Counted from the first letter of the stretch, positions 23,530-38,500 are shown. The stretch: 64,000 nucleotides of DNA from Amia ocellicauda (GCF_036373705.1 NC_089858.1:32528749-32592748), one strand, 5' to 3'. Translations and numbers: made by a program. Notes: a model not told the origin generated them from the sequence alone.

Positions 23530-26500
23530 ATGCGTGGCTGTGTGCGGAGCTCCAGGGCCCTCTCCCCTGCCCTGCTCCCCAGGCTTGTGTTTGATGCCCG
23601 AAGGTGGGGGGTGCTGCCAGGCCTGCGGGGACTGTGGGGGTCGCCCAGGAGCCTGGCCTCCGCTGGGGAGCCTTCCCCAACCCCCCTGCCCGCACAGGCC
23701 CGTGTAGTGATCTGTGGAGGGGGCATCGTGGGCACGTCGGTGGCCTACCATCTGGCCAAGCTGGGTTGGAAGGATGTTGTGCTGCTGGAGCAGGGAAGGT
23801 AAGAGTAGAAAAGGGAGGGAGAGTCCATGCAGTGAAGCTGCATTTTCATAAATATAGAAACGTGTTGACACTAATGCCCTGTGTTTGTGTGTGCAGACTG
23901 GGTGCAGGGACCACCCGACTGTGCGCTGGCATCGTCAGCACGGTCAAGCACATCGCCATTGAGAGCAAGATGGCCAACTACTCCAATACGCTGTACCAGC
24001 AACTGGAGGAGGAGACCGGGGTTAAGACAGGTTGGTGCCTATACGTCTGATCTGTTATCCCTCACATACACCTAGTCTAGACAACCATTTCTCATACTAT
24101 CTTCTTCCAGAACAGAGTCACACTGTACTGGAGCCTAAACCTAAATTATAAGTTAGAGGCCTGTTCAGGAGATACAAATATGATGTGCTATTTTTGATAG
24201 AAATGACAATAACCTGGGTTGGGTTCTATTTGCACTTGGGGCAGGACAGGTGCATAGATCCAAATCAGTACATTTTTACTTAGAGTGCGGAGAAGTCATC
24301 CCCCCCAGCTGTGCTGCAGAATGAGTCTTGACCGAGCAACTAGGAATAATTAAATTACTCACTGAAGAGAATAGGACATGATTTTGTGCATATACACAAG
24401 TTTTACTCACTTGTGCTTTACAAAAGTGTCTACCAGAGCCAACATTGCTGGGAATCTGGGTAATGCAGCATCTGTATGCTTTATGGAAGTGCGCAGCAGA
24501 GTTAGGTGGCTAGGGGATTGAACTCAGTGGCTCTTTTCCAGGCTATGTGAAGACTGGCTCTCTGTGCCTGGCCCAGAATCAGGACCGCTTTATCTCGCTG
24601 AAACGCCTGGCCTCCCGCCTCAAGTGAGTATCGTAATTCCCTTTAATGCATTGAGTGTTACTGCCTGGAACTGAGATTGCAGTGTTACTGTATGGGCGTG
24701 ATGGTATTGTGCTGGCAGTTTGATAGTGCATAGTGTTTTTTTATTGTCTGAATTTGACTTGTTAGAGGGGGATTGTCAAAGTTAGTGATCCCAGAATATC
24801 TATCTATCTATTTATTTATTTATGTAGTTAAATGACACAAACTCCTATTTGGGCATTTGCCACAAGTTTGATACACCTGCTCATTCAGTATCTCACATGG
24901 GTTTGATTAGTAGAAGTCATTGTTTCATAATATACTGATATAATTAGTGAGAATATAATGTCAGTTGGGTAAATTGTGTAATTAAACACATTATCCATTG
25001 TGTATATATAAGAGAAAATAAAGTGTACAGTGAGACCATATCACTACAGGAGTAAACTTTGGAAGCAGCTGTACAGACTGAGTAAGGGAGCTGGGAAATG
25101 TGAGTTATTTTGCTCTCTGTTCCCTGAGAATGATGAGCCTGATAATGGCTTTTAATTTTCTTCCCAGTTCATTAATTTTAGCGTTTTTTTATTTTATTTT
25201 CAGTGACCAGTAGGTTATTTTGATAGTTTCCTTAGCAAATTGTTGTTTTCACACTGCTATAAATATGTGTTTAGTGCATTTAATGACTTGAAAATTTGTA
25301 TTTATATTCCATTTACATGTCTATTACTCCAATTGCAGCCCTTGAGAGCCCAATTCTTAATAAAACCAAATGTGGCAGGAGGCATCAAAATCGCTTTTGT
25401 GCCCTAACATGCCAGCCTTGACGTCACCATGACAAAAAGCTGGCACAAATCTGAAACTGAACTTTGACACAAAATGCTCATTTCTGTGCCTGATTAAAAA
25501 TAAAAAAATAAAAATCAGCTGTCTCTGATATTTGCTTATTCTCGCTTTGCCAAGGGAAGGATCAGAACGAAATCTCATACTTGGGTGTTTGTGTGACGAG
25601 TCGTGGAGTGGGATTTCACTGTACTGTTTTCACGGGGGGGGGTTATGTGATTGTGTTTGCGATCGAACTGCTGCTGCGCTATATCATCACAGAACTTCCT
25701 CTATCCATTGCCAGGCTGTTAGGGATCCAGTGTGATGTCATCACTCCCAAGCAGGTGTTGGCACTCCACCCACTGGTCAATATTCATGACCTGGTCGGAG
25801 CGGTGCATCTTCCAGGAGATGCTGTGGTCTCGCCCCCTGACCTCAACCATGCCCTGGCAGTGGCGGCCGCCCAGCACGGTGAGGACGGGCTGATACAGGC
25901 AGAGTTTCTTATACTGTACCGGTACCATCCGACGACCATGTTTAACTATTCAGTTTCAGTTAGGGGTGTAACAGTATGATATTTTCACGGTTATGGTAAC
26001 TGTTACAAAAAATATCACTGTATATGGTGTATTGCTAATATTATTAGCAATTTAATTTGTAATGTTTTAAATATGTTTGATAAACACACAGACATATTTT
26101 AGTTTTTTATTTTAGATATCTTCAACTTTATTTATCTTGAACTTTAGGACATCTCTTAATCAGGCGAGACAACAAAAAAATAATGTAATGCAATATCTTG
26201 AATGAGAAAATGGCAATGCTATGACAACTGTTTTTGTCTGTTTTTACATCCGAGGTGCACCGTCAAACCGTTACATCCCTAGTTTCAGTGTTTCTCTGTG
26301 GGTTGTAAATTATAAAGCTGTAAAGTATTCACACCCTTCATTTGAAACAATTATTCTGGGATTTATTTTGTTTAATCAATTTTATTCATCAAACCATAAA
26401 ATAATTCAAAATAATCCGGAGAAAGAGATGTGGGATCGATTTAAAGGGAGTTTTTAGGAGCAGCTGCAAAGAGGACCATTCATGGGGCCATCCCACTAAG

Positions 26501-29500
26501 TAAGTAAGAAGTACCAGCATTTTTTTGCTTGCAGAACAATGGATAACAAGAATCACATGCTGTCCTGTGGAAGTCTGGTCCTCTCTGCCTGGCATATATG
26601 GTCAAGCATGAGCAAACTTAAGACATATGTAAAGTTTTATATTTGGGGGGCTCCTGTGATGTACTACCCCAAAATTGCGGACAAAAACTGGTTCTTCTCT
26701 AACCCCGTTCTTCTAGGTATCAAGGTTGAACTCTAGTACAGGACAGTAGCACAATAAAGAAGTGACCTCGTTCACAGACATACGATTTGCTGAATATTGA
26801 TTCAGCCTAAAAGAAATGGTAAAAATTATACTTGTCTGATTTCTGTGGAGTGGCAGTGAAAATCTGTGTAAATCGGACATTGTATGTCAAAAAAATGTAT
26901 TGCAAGTCGCCCTGTATAAGGATACATACATACATACATACATACATACACTTTAATCACAGAATAAGGTGGTTTTAAATGAACGGTGTGATTACTTTCA
27001 ACTGCAGCTCTATACTATTCACAATCATGTGCCACTAAAGTCATGCACCAGTTTGTATTGTTTGTAGGTTTACACATACAAAATTTGGGATACTGATGTG
27101 CAAAACATGCTCCTTTTGAAGAATTCAGTTTTCTTACCAGGTGAATCAATATCCCAGAATTTCTCTCTTCAGACTCCTGCAGCTGTTCACATGTGTTAAA
27201 TGCCTCAGGCACTGTCACTGCATACCCCTCCCACAGAAACACCTTTTAAAAAGTCCCCTTATGGTTTTTGGAAACACTATTGTGAGGCTGAAATGAATTA
27301 TACGCCCTCCCCCTTTTCGGGGGTAGTTTAAATCATGCTTGTTGAAGCTTGTCACTGACTGGGTGCTCCAAGTTGAAGACTGTTTGGTAGGTTTGCTAAT
27401 GTGACTCATTTCTGCCTTTTCTGTCTCGACTCTGCAGGTGTGCAGATCCACGAGCGCACCGGTGTCAACCATGTACTGGTGCAGAAGGGTCATGTGACCG
27501 GTGTGGAGACGGACCGCGGGCCCATCGAGTGTGACTACTTTGTGAACTGTGCAGGACAGGTGGGTGGGTGGATACTGAGCCCTGTACCTTCACATGTGCT
27601 TAAATACGTCTTGCATCACTCACACAGATTTTAACCCCCGAGCAGAAGAGCGATGGGACTGCATGTTTATAATCTCTACAAGGAGGGCTGTCAAACTAAT
27701 TTCCCATTTACTTAATTGGTCTGATTTTCTGATTAACTGGACTTCTCTGCAGGCTTCAAATAAAGTTACACATAGTTTGCCTAGAATTAGAACAGTCTTT
27801 TAAGCCCTCAACTGTAGACCTTAAAATAATGTACAGTATGTGACTGATTAACTAAAATGAAAATTGAAAGTTTTAACTAGAAATTAATAAAGCTATATTG
27901 GCTAATATATTCATGCAGAATTTCTATTCTTCATGTAAAGACCGTTGACATTGGCCTATAGGTCAGGAAGTGGATATTGTATCAGTAGTGCCAGTGTATT
28001 TCCTCTGTCACTCCTGTGATGGCCTGTCTTGTGTTGGCAGTGGGCGTACGAGTTGGGCCAGGCCAGCGAGGAGATGGTGTCTGTGCCCTTGCATGCCTGT
28101 GAGCATTTCTACCTCCTCACAAAACCCCTGTCCCAGCCCCTGCAGCCACACACTCCAGGTAAGATTGGGCTACAGCCCCCTGCAGGAACACAGAGAGGGA
28201 GGTCTGGGAGAAAAAGAGGAGGAGAGAACCTCTGTTCTGTACAGTGTGCAGGGAATATAGAAATGGGAAGATTTTTTACAATCATTACAATCACTTTATA
28301 CTCCCATATAATGAATGAGAGAATGCATGCCTCCTCGGAAACATGTATTTAAAGTCTTGCACTGTTTTTCCTACTGCATGCTGGGTATGCCCACAACCCA
28401 GGTAATACACCAACCCAGTCTGAGAATTTGTTGCAGCTGTAATTGCTAGGAATCTGAATTTGCGAGACCCTAAATGGCCAAAAGGAGTTGCTCTTGTTTG
28501 ATATGAGAAGTCCCTTGTTGATTTCAGCCCACTGAACCCTGGATCAAAAGTGTCCACTGCACCCTGGGAACTACAGGCTTACAAAGACTGCACCATAGCT
28601 GTGATTCTTACACCACGTTCTTACTACTTGAAGATGTAGTTTATAATATTATAGTTTCCATAGATAACATGCAAGTGTTTTGGTGTCTGTGGCATTCTAT
28701 CCTGAGGTGACTGTTCCAGCTATAAAGAAAAAAAAAAAAAACTAAATTATACTTTTTGCCTGTTGAAATACCCATTTTATAGTCAACTGTAAATACATTT
28801 TAGGAGACCCTGTTTAGCACATAAGGAACCCTCTCTAATGCTCTTGTGACACACAGATTGCTTTTTGTTTGAGAAGAAATATCCGCTTTACAGCTGGAGC
28901 TTTTAGATTGTCTGAATACATATATACAGACAGGTGACGAATTAAATGGAAAAACCAACATAAAGTGTCTCAGTAAGGTGCTGGGCACCACGATCCGCCA
29001 GAACAGCTTCAATGCTCTTGGCACAGATTCTACAAGTCTCTGGACTCTACTGGAGGGATGAACACAATTCTTCCAAAAGATATTCCCTCATTTGGGGTTT
29101 TGATGATGGTGGTAGAGAGCGCTGTCTAACACATCGGTCCAAAATCTCCCATAGGTGTTCAATTGGGTTGTGATCTGGTGACTGCGAAGGCCATAGCATA
29201 TGATTCACATCATTTTCATACTCATCACACCATTCAGTGACCCTCGTGCCCTGTGGATGGGGCATTGTCATCCTGCAAGAGACCACTCCTATCAGGAGAG
29301 AAATGTGTCACCATAGGATAAAGGTGATCACTCAGAATAACTTTTGCCTCGGTTCCACTGGCATAAGCGTCCGTGCCGTGCCATGCCGTGCCGGACGCAT
29401 CCGTCCTCAGATGCGTTCCAGAGCTTTTTTTGCAAAACCAGGCCATTGTGAAGTCCGTCCCTCTGATGAGAGGAGCAGCGACTGTGGGTTTGGTCCATTT

Positions 29501-32500
29501 CGTTTTAAAAACGGAGACAGAGAACAACACTGCGAGCGACACAGCCTGACATGGAGAGGACTTGTGTGTCTGTTTTATTATTTGTGCTTTACATGATTTT
29601 AAACAGCGTAATAAATACACGTTTCTGTTAAGAGATGTTGGGAAGAGCTAAACGTGTAGACAATATTATATTCAGACAAGCACATCCCCATAAGAATACG
29701 TTTCCATGTGCAACAATAATACTAAATAGCGAATGTATTGTTATTATTATCATCATAATTTGTGCTAGTATATATGTATTTTAAACGGCACAGTGTGACT
29801 CCCTTAATTTATTACTCTTACTACAGATTTGTAACTGCAAACGATACCTTTTGCCGTATTATTTATAATTTACTTATCAGACATCCTTAACCAAGGCAAG
29901 TTACAGTTGAAACAAAATACACACGTTTCACGATTAATCATCCAGATACAATATAGCAGGTTATAATTGAACTAAAGTGTGCACGTCTCAGTCATGGCGT
30001 TTATGGACGCATTTATTAAACCAGTCCTTATGTTTTAGAGGGAAACCCAGATCTGCTGTATTTATTTATTCATTAATTTAACTGAATCGTGTTCGCCTTC
30101 ACACTGACTGTCTCTGCGGATTGTCCTGCACACCATTCACAAAGCACAGCCTGAACACCGGCCAGTTATTCATAAAATATTAAGAATATTGGCTACTACC
30201 GCTCTGATTATTATCCTTCAGTTTATTTTAACTAGTCAGGCACTGCACCGGTCCTGTTAAATCAAAGTTTTTAATGCACTCGGATATTAACTGTAAGCAG
30301 TCATTGTCTCTGTACGTGGATTTCACTCCATGCTGCTAATAAACTTGTAATTTCTTCGTGATCGCACACAGCACTTGAGATTATATCTTCCGACACAATG
30401 TAACTGATCTCCTCCCTGTGTCTCAAGTCAAACACACACCTCCAATTCTGAAAGCGAATCATGTTCTCAGTGGGCGGGACGGACGCTTACGGACACGTCT
30501 AGCACCAGCAAGTTAACCGTCCACAAAGCACAATGCCAGTGGAAACGGGGCATTAGTAATGATTTGCAGTGACCCTTCCCTCTAAGGGGACAAGTGGGCC
30601 CAAACCATGCCAGGAAAATGCCCCGCACAGCATAACAGAGCCTCCGGACCCCCTCACTGTAGGGGTCAAGCAGTCAGGCCTGTACCATTCTCTTGGTGTC
30701 CCACACATGCACTCGCCTACTGACTCGCCTAAGAAATCAACTAGCAAGTTGACCGTCTTTGTGACTGAAGCTCCTGCCATTCGTGCCCCAATAATGACTC
30801 CTCTTTCAAAGTCACTTAGATCCTTTCCTCTTGCCATCTTGATCCAAAATGTATGTCAACTGGTCCTGCTCAGCATTTGTATACATGCCACAGAGCATGA
30901 TATGATGCTAATTGCTTAATTGTATAATGCAGTTCACCTGTTTGGAGGCATCTGCATTCCTTATGTTCCTCCACTAATTTATTCAGGTTTTTTCCTTTAA
31001 TTTGTCACCTGTCTGTATGTCTGTCTGTCTGTCTATACACATCTACATCTCTATCTGCTTTATTCTCAACTTGGTGTATTTTACACTGCACTACATTGCA
31101 TTTACTGTACTTGATGATAATGACTCAAGTTGCCATGGGGAAGACAAATCCAGTGATTTTTAGTTTTTCAACTATCCAGGAAGTAACAAATAACATTAAT
31201 AACGTGATCCTCCAAACAAAATGTCTGTTGCATATATGACTACATTTTTTTCTTCCCAGTTCATACAGTTAACATTACATCCAAGTAAAAGACTGTATCT
31301 GTGAGTTCTGTTCTCTGTCTGTCTGTGTGCGTTTGCCTGCAGTGGTAATGGACTTGGATGGGCGCATCTATGTGCGTGCTTGGCAGGGGGGAGTGCTGTC
31401 AGGGGGCTTTGAGAAGAACCCCAAACCCATCTTCACAGAAGGCAGGAACCAGCTGGAGATCCAAGGCATGCAGGAGGACTGGGACCACTTTGGTATGTGC
31501 TTGTAGGACTGGAATGCTGGTCTCATGTCACATGTGGCTCGCTTGACTCATTTTGTACTTTATACTGTAGTTTTTTGCCATCCCATACACTGACATGGAC
31601 ATTTTGTAGTAGGAAATAAAAGCATTAACATTTAGGGGTTTGGAGAAATCATACTACTGGTTCAAGGAAATGCTTTATTTTTGATATTTTTAACAGTGCA
31701 CTTGGTTATTTCTTAAGTTTTTATTTATGGACCAATTTGACTTCTCCTCCTGAAATGTTCAGATGTACAGTGTATATCCAGTCTGGTGTTGCCAGAGCAG
31801 TTGAGTTTCCTGAGTGATGTTTGCATTGATGTGCCCACAGAGCCCATGCTGAGTGCCCTCCTGCGCCGCATGCCCAGCCTGGACTCCTGTGAAATCCACC
31901 AACTTGTCAACTGCCCCGAGTCCTTCACCCCAGACATGCGCTGCCTGATGGGAGAGACGCCCAGCGTGCATGGCTACTTTGTCCTGGTTGGGATGAACTC
32001 CTCTGGGCTGTCCTTTGCTGGTGGGGCTGGAAAGTGAGTATGTAACACAGTGAAGTGCAGTGGCTCATGGGAGTTCTAATCACTGAACACTTTGTATTGC
32101 TTGGTCTCTAATTTCCAATAAATTCCAAATCATATAAGCAAAAGAGGGAACATGTGAACAGAGGTCTTGGTCTATGATATAATTGGAAATTATGTAATTG
32201 CTGGTAGGTTGGACTTTGGAAACTGAGTTCTGTAATGTTTAGCTCAAACTAAATCTTGCGAGTGCCATGAGCTTTCTAGGTATCTGAACCATGCGTGTGT
32301 GTTATTTGCTCTGTATCCAATCTGGTCCTTAGGTACCTGGCTGAGTGGATGACATATGGATACCCCTCTGACAACGTGTGGCCCCTGGACATCAAGCGCT
32401 TCGGGAACCTGCAGAGCAGCCGCACTTTCCTGCGCCACCGTGTCATGGAGGTCATGCGTGAGTTGATAGAGACCGTATTCACCAGCGGTGGGGTGGGGAT

Positions 32501-35500
32501 GGGGAAGCACTAATCATGAAACTTGAGTCAAGTAAGATCTCAAACTTTTCGATCTTAATAGACATTACAGTACTAAGCTGAAGGCATGTGTTCAGTATAG
32601 TATAGTCAGTGAAGCAAAGAAAATTGTAAGATCTAAATCAGCTGCAAAGCCCCTATTTGTGTGTGTGTATTTATTTGTTGTATGTATTGTACAGCCCTGC
32701 TCTATGAGCTGAAGGTGCCTCGCTGGGACTTCCAGACGGGTCGGCAGTTACGTACCTCCCCCCTGTATGACCGACTGGACACACAGGGCGCCCGCTGGAT
32801 GGAGAAGCACGGTTTTGAGAGGGCCAAGTACTTTGTCCCATCTGGGAAGGGTGAGGAATACTGCAGCTTTAGTCCACCTTCACTTTTTATTCCACCCAGA
32901 GATTAGGACATATGGCCATGCTTAGACTCCCCCTCTCTTATCTCACCTATGACAGGATTTCATTCATTAGTGAATAGGCTTCAGCAAAAACAGTGTAGTG
33001 CTATACTATCTATAATAGGAAAAATAAAGCTCTGGAATAGATATGAGGCCAATTTCCCTCTCTCTCTTCCTTGAATGCAGCCTGTCAGCCATTTTTTCAT
33101 ATTAGCATTCTCTGAACAAATATTTGGTGTTGCAATGTGTTCTTCAAACGGACATTTGTCTGATCAGTGAAGACCCAACAGTTTTGAACTCTTTTACAAG
33201 TGAAATTGAATATTGAATATCTCTTAGCACCTTCAAACTCTTTCCATCTTTGAAACAAGTTGTCTTCCAGAGAGAGCTTCTTGGCTGGCATTCAATATCA
33301 TTGATATGTTAAGTGAACTTGGGTTTACGAGAGAGAGAACCTAACAAGCTTTTATTTCCTGTTTAGATTTTTAAGAACGAATTGTAAAAGGTTCATTGTG
33401 TGTCATTTGTAATCATTTGTAGGGACATGTGAGAGGCATTTTATGAGAAAATTCCTGGTATAAATTATACCATTATACAGTGAGGGGGAAAAAAGTATTT
33501 GATCCCCTGCTGATTTTGTGCGTTTGCCCACTGACAAAGAAATGATCAGTCTATAATTTTAATGGTAGGTGTATTTTAACAGTGAGAGACAGAATAACAA
33601 CAACAAAATCCAGAAAAACGCATTTCAAAAAAGTTATACATTGATTTGCATGTTAATGAGGGAAATAAGTATTTGACCCCTTCGACTTAGTACTTGGTGG
33701 CAAAACCCTTGTTGGCAATCACAGAGGTCAGACGTTTCTTGTAGTTGGCCACCAGGTTTGCACACATCTCGGGAGGGATTTTGTCCCACTCCTCTTTGCA
33801 GATCCTCTCCAAGTCATTAAGGTTTCGAGGCTGACGTTTGGCAACTCGAATCTTCAGCTCCCTCCACAGATTTTCTATGGGATTATGGTCTGGAGACTGG
33901 CTAGGCCACTCCAGGACCTTAATATGCTTCTTCTTGAGCCACTCCTTTGTTGCCTTGGCTGTGTGTTTTGGGTCATTGTCATGCTGGAATACCCATCCAC
34001 GACCCATTTTCAATGCCCTGGTTAAGAGAAGGAGGTTCTCACCCAAGATTTGACGGTACATGGCAGACGGGCCTGTACATGTGCTTTCTTGAGCAGGGGG
34101 ACCTTGTGGACGCTGCAGGATTTCAGTCCTTCACGGCGTAGTGTGTTACCAATTGTTTTCTTGGTGACTATGGTCCCAGCTGCCTTGAGATCATGAACAA
34201 GATCCTCCCGTGTAGTTCTGGGCTGATTCCTCACCGTTCTCATGATCATTGAAACTCCACGAGGTGAGATCTTGCATGGAGCCCCAGACCGAGGGAGACT
34301 GACAGTTATTTTGTGTTTCTTCCATTTGCGAATAATCGCACCAACTGTTGTCACCTTCTCACAAGCTACTTGGCGATGGTCTTGTAGCCCATTCCAGCCT
34401 TGTGTAGGTCTACAATCTTGTCCCTGACATCCTTGGACAGCTCTTTGGTCTTGGCCATGGTGGAGAGTTTGGAATCTGATTGATTGATTGCTTCTGTGGA
34501 CAGGTGTCTTTTATACAGGTAACGAGCTGAGATTAGGAGCACTCCCTTTAAGAGAGTGCTCCTAATCTCAGCTCGTTACCTGTATAAAAGACACCTGGGA
34601 GCCAGAAATCTTGCTGATTGATAGGGGATCAAATACTTATTTCCCTCATTAACATGCAAATCAATGTATAACTTTTTTGAAATGCGTTTTTCTGGATTGT
34701 TTTGTTGTTATTCTGTCTCTCACTGTTAAAATACACCTACCATTAAAATTATAGACTGATCATTTCTTTGTCAGTGGGCAAACGTACAAAATCAGCAGGG
34801 GATCAAATACTTTTTTCCCTCACTGCAATTATTAAGCTCCTAAAGCACCAGTCCATTAAAACATGTATCATTTTAATCTCTTAAGTTTCCAAAAGAAAAG
34901 TAGACCGTAAGCATTGTTTTACTGTTTTCTGGAGCTGAAGTGTTCTAAGATGGGGACACTGTAGTGACAGTAAAGTGTTAACTGCTGTGATTTGGATGGT
35001 GGGTGCCTTGACATTCAAGATACACCACATTATTTATCTGAGAGTGGCCAAACCTGCTTCCCAACATGTGTACCCGGGTGGTGACTGGTAACAACATTTA
35101 TATGAACAATTTTGAAAATAACTTGCTCTTCCAATTTAAATATGGGCCACCACAAAACATTTGTTTCCTCCCTGACTATAGGTGTCACCCCATACTCCTG
35201 GGCTGTGTAGATGGTATAATTAAAATCCCAGTAATTAAAGTAATACTGATTTGTGCTCCTATCTGTTCCCTCTTTGCAGACCTGCTGGCCCTGGATCAGA
35301 GTAAGACCTTCTATAAGCCCGACTGGTTTGATATTGTGGGCGCGGAGGTGAAGTGCTGCAAGGAGGCTGTGTGTGTTATCGACATGTCCTCCTTCACCAA
35401 GTTTGAGCTCAGTGTGAGTTAAGCCATTCATTCCAGTCTTGTAGTAATGCAACTGGGAAGAGTGCTCTGCAGTTGTAAACAACCTTTGACAGTTTTTGAA

Positions 35501-38500
35501 GATGCATTGAAATGGGCTTGCTAAACACAGCGAGAGAGAGAGAAGCAGGTTTTTATTGATCTGGAAGAGATCCTCTGTATTGACATGGTTGATACCATTC
35601 ATAATTTTGAATACCTGGATCAAGTCCTCCCGTAGTCTTCTCTGTACGGGGCTGAAGGAATTAATTTTCTTCAGTCTGTCCAAATACGACATTCCCCTCT
35701 GGAGTTAGTCAGGTTACTTTCCTCTGAACTGCCTCCAGAACAGTAATATTGTTCTTGTAGTGCGGTGATCAGAATTGAACACAGTATTCCAGAAGATCTC
35801 TAAGTAGGGCATTGTAGAGATTTAACATTGCTTCTCATGCTTTAAATTCTACACTTAACAATTTATCCAAGTTTTTTTGCCTTCTTATTGCTTCCCAATG
35901 CTATGTAGAGTCATCACTTTCTCCACCTGGACAAACTCCCAGATATTGTTTCCTCTATTTCTATATATTTTTGGTTGCTATTTTTATTCCCTACATGCAA
36001 TGCCGTACATTTACCCACAGTACATTTAATTTGCTAGGTGTTAGTCCTTAATTGAATATTGTCCAAGTATATCTATAAATGCAGACATCTGTACGAGGGA
36101 GGAATGATGCATCATTTTTTAAATGTTTCTCCATCACAGTCTCCAAGAATACACTTTACATTTAGATGTTCCTCTGATTTTGTTTTTCTCATGATCTTAC
36201 AAATAATAAGCCTTACCGCTATTGATCTGTAATTCCCTTGTTCAGTTTTGTCCCCTTTCTTGTGGATAGGTATCACATTAGCATATTCCAATTCATAGGT
36301 ACAAGCCCTGCTTTGATAGTCCGTTTTAATATTTTATTTAGAGGTCTGTGAATAACCTCCCTCATTTCCTTGAGTAAAATTTGAAATATACCATACCAGA
36401 ATGTGGTTTGAGTCCACATTCACATTGTAGTGAGGATTAATGTAGCTGTACCTGGTATCACTGCAACTAGGGAGTGTCCAGTCTTGTACCAAGCTGAGGA
36501 AACTGTGTCTGACTTGAGCTCATACAACCCCAGCAGTGCCCAGCCAATTCCAAAAACCCTGTAGGGAATCCCAGACATAATCCGCTCTGGCAGTCCAAAC
36601 TGGAACCATCACTGACTGGACTATGGGGCTTTACCTGTATTGAAAACATGGAAGAATGTGCAGCACAGTTTTGTATAGAAAGCCTTTTTAATTGAATTTA
36701 ATGTAATCAATTACCCTTAATGTACATTGGGTGGAACAGTCCAACCTTTGGTTTTTGTGACTGCTTGTTTGAGAGTATATTTATACTATCCATTATTCTT
36801 CTGCCAGTCTACAGGAGACCAGGCCCTGGAGCTGCTCCAGCGCCTCTGTGCCAACGACCTTGATGTTCCAGTGGGGCACATCGTCCATACGGGCATGCTG
36901 AATGAGCGCGGTGGATACGAGAACGACTGCAGTGTGGTGCGGCTCAACAAGAACAGGTGAGGGAGGACGGGGAGGGAGTTAAGGAAGACGGCGATGAGAG
37001 TCTGGGTGGAGAAGGTGAAGAGCAGAAGGTTACAGGGAGGGAGAAGGAGAGAAGGCTGTGGACTGTGGTTAGAGTGAGGACAGGAAAGGGGGCTGTGGGC
37101 AGGGGAAGGGGTTTAGATGGAGAGAGAGAAGGGGCTGTGGGCAGAGGCATGGAAGGAGAAGGAGAGTTCCCTGCCTCTCCCTGCAGGGCAGATTAAGGTA
37201 ATGGTTGACTATAGTACAGGGGTGGACAAATCGCTTCTATGTGTAGTAGTCCAGTGGGCTACCAAAAAGTAAACTATAGTAGCCCTCCACAGATTTTGGT
37301 AGCCCACACTTTTCATTTCCATTTAACAATAAATAAATTGTGGATAGATCTAATTTCAAGGTGGTAAAAGGTTCAGAACAGAAAAACTCAAACACTCACA
37401 AGCAAATAAACTATAAATGTATTTTTTTTGGTTGAAAAATTCCACATTTACATTGTCATATAAACTTGACAACAACATACCCCTGACATAAAAAATATAA
37501 ATTAAGTGAAAGTAATATGTTATGCCTAGATAGAAAGTCCTGTTCATTGCTTTGTCTGTCCTACATATGTTATGTAAATCTAAAATACACGTTTTTTTTA
37601 AAACAAATTATATTGTTTTGTAAGTTTAATTGTAAATTTAAAATATAGACCCTAGTAGTAGCTCATAAAGTAATTAAATTTGGCATAGTTTTATTTCTGA
37701 TGCATTGGTCGGTGTTAATAAGTTAAGGACTCTCATCTGGAAAGAGAAATGCTCTCCTTCTCAATGTCGGCACTCATCCCTACATAGATAGACTACAGTT
37801 ACCCTACTGCTGGTGTTTTTTTTTAGGTTAAATTGAAATTGTGAAAATGCATCTGGGTGTGTTGATTTTCCTCCTTTTGAAGAGCGATCTGTCCTGAAAG
37901 TCAGCTCAAGATTGATCAGCCTCGAACCAGCTTCACAAATGATATTCCTTACAAGAGGTGAACTGTGGATTCAGTGTAAATCAGCGCAACTGCAGAGATT
38001 AAATAACAAACATCTGTTAATTCACTTTATGAGGTGGCAGATGTTTACAGTGTCAATATTGAATAACCAAATGCATTACAATGTGTGGTGAAGTATTCTC
38101 GTGTTAAAAAATTGTGGTGGTGATCCTATATAACTGATCTTGAAATCTGCTTCATGATTAGTTAATTGCAAACCAATGTAACTTTTTTTTTGTGTGTCTA
38201 ATGCAGGAAATCTAGAAAACCTAACCCTCAAAGACTGGATTTTAAGCACACCTATATAGGTTCTAGGGAAAATGTACTTCAGTCTCTTTCAGTGCTGTTG
38301 TGTGGTCTGGTGTTTGAGTGTTTAGAAGAGCCTCAGTCCAGCTCTCCTTTGCTCCTCTCGCCCCCAGTTTCTTCATCATCTCTCCCACTGATCAGCAGGT
38401 GCACTGCTGGGCCTGGATCAAGAAGCATATGCCCAGTGACCCCCAACTGCACCTGGAGGACGTGACCTGGAAATACACAGGTAAGACCAGCCACAAGAGC

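Noticed and set aside
23413..23871. 152-codon minus-strand frame
   Set aside because: Mirror of the first pdpr coding exon.
26300..26460. Possible Tc1 end (AAGTATTCACACCCTTCATT)
   Set aside because: Only one end-like stretch was seen, with no partner repeat or transposase text.
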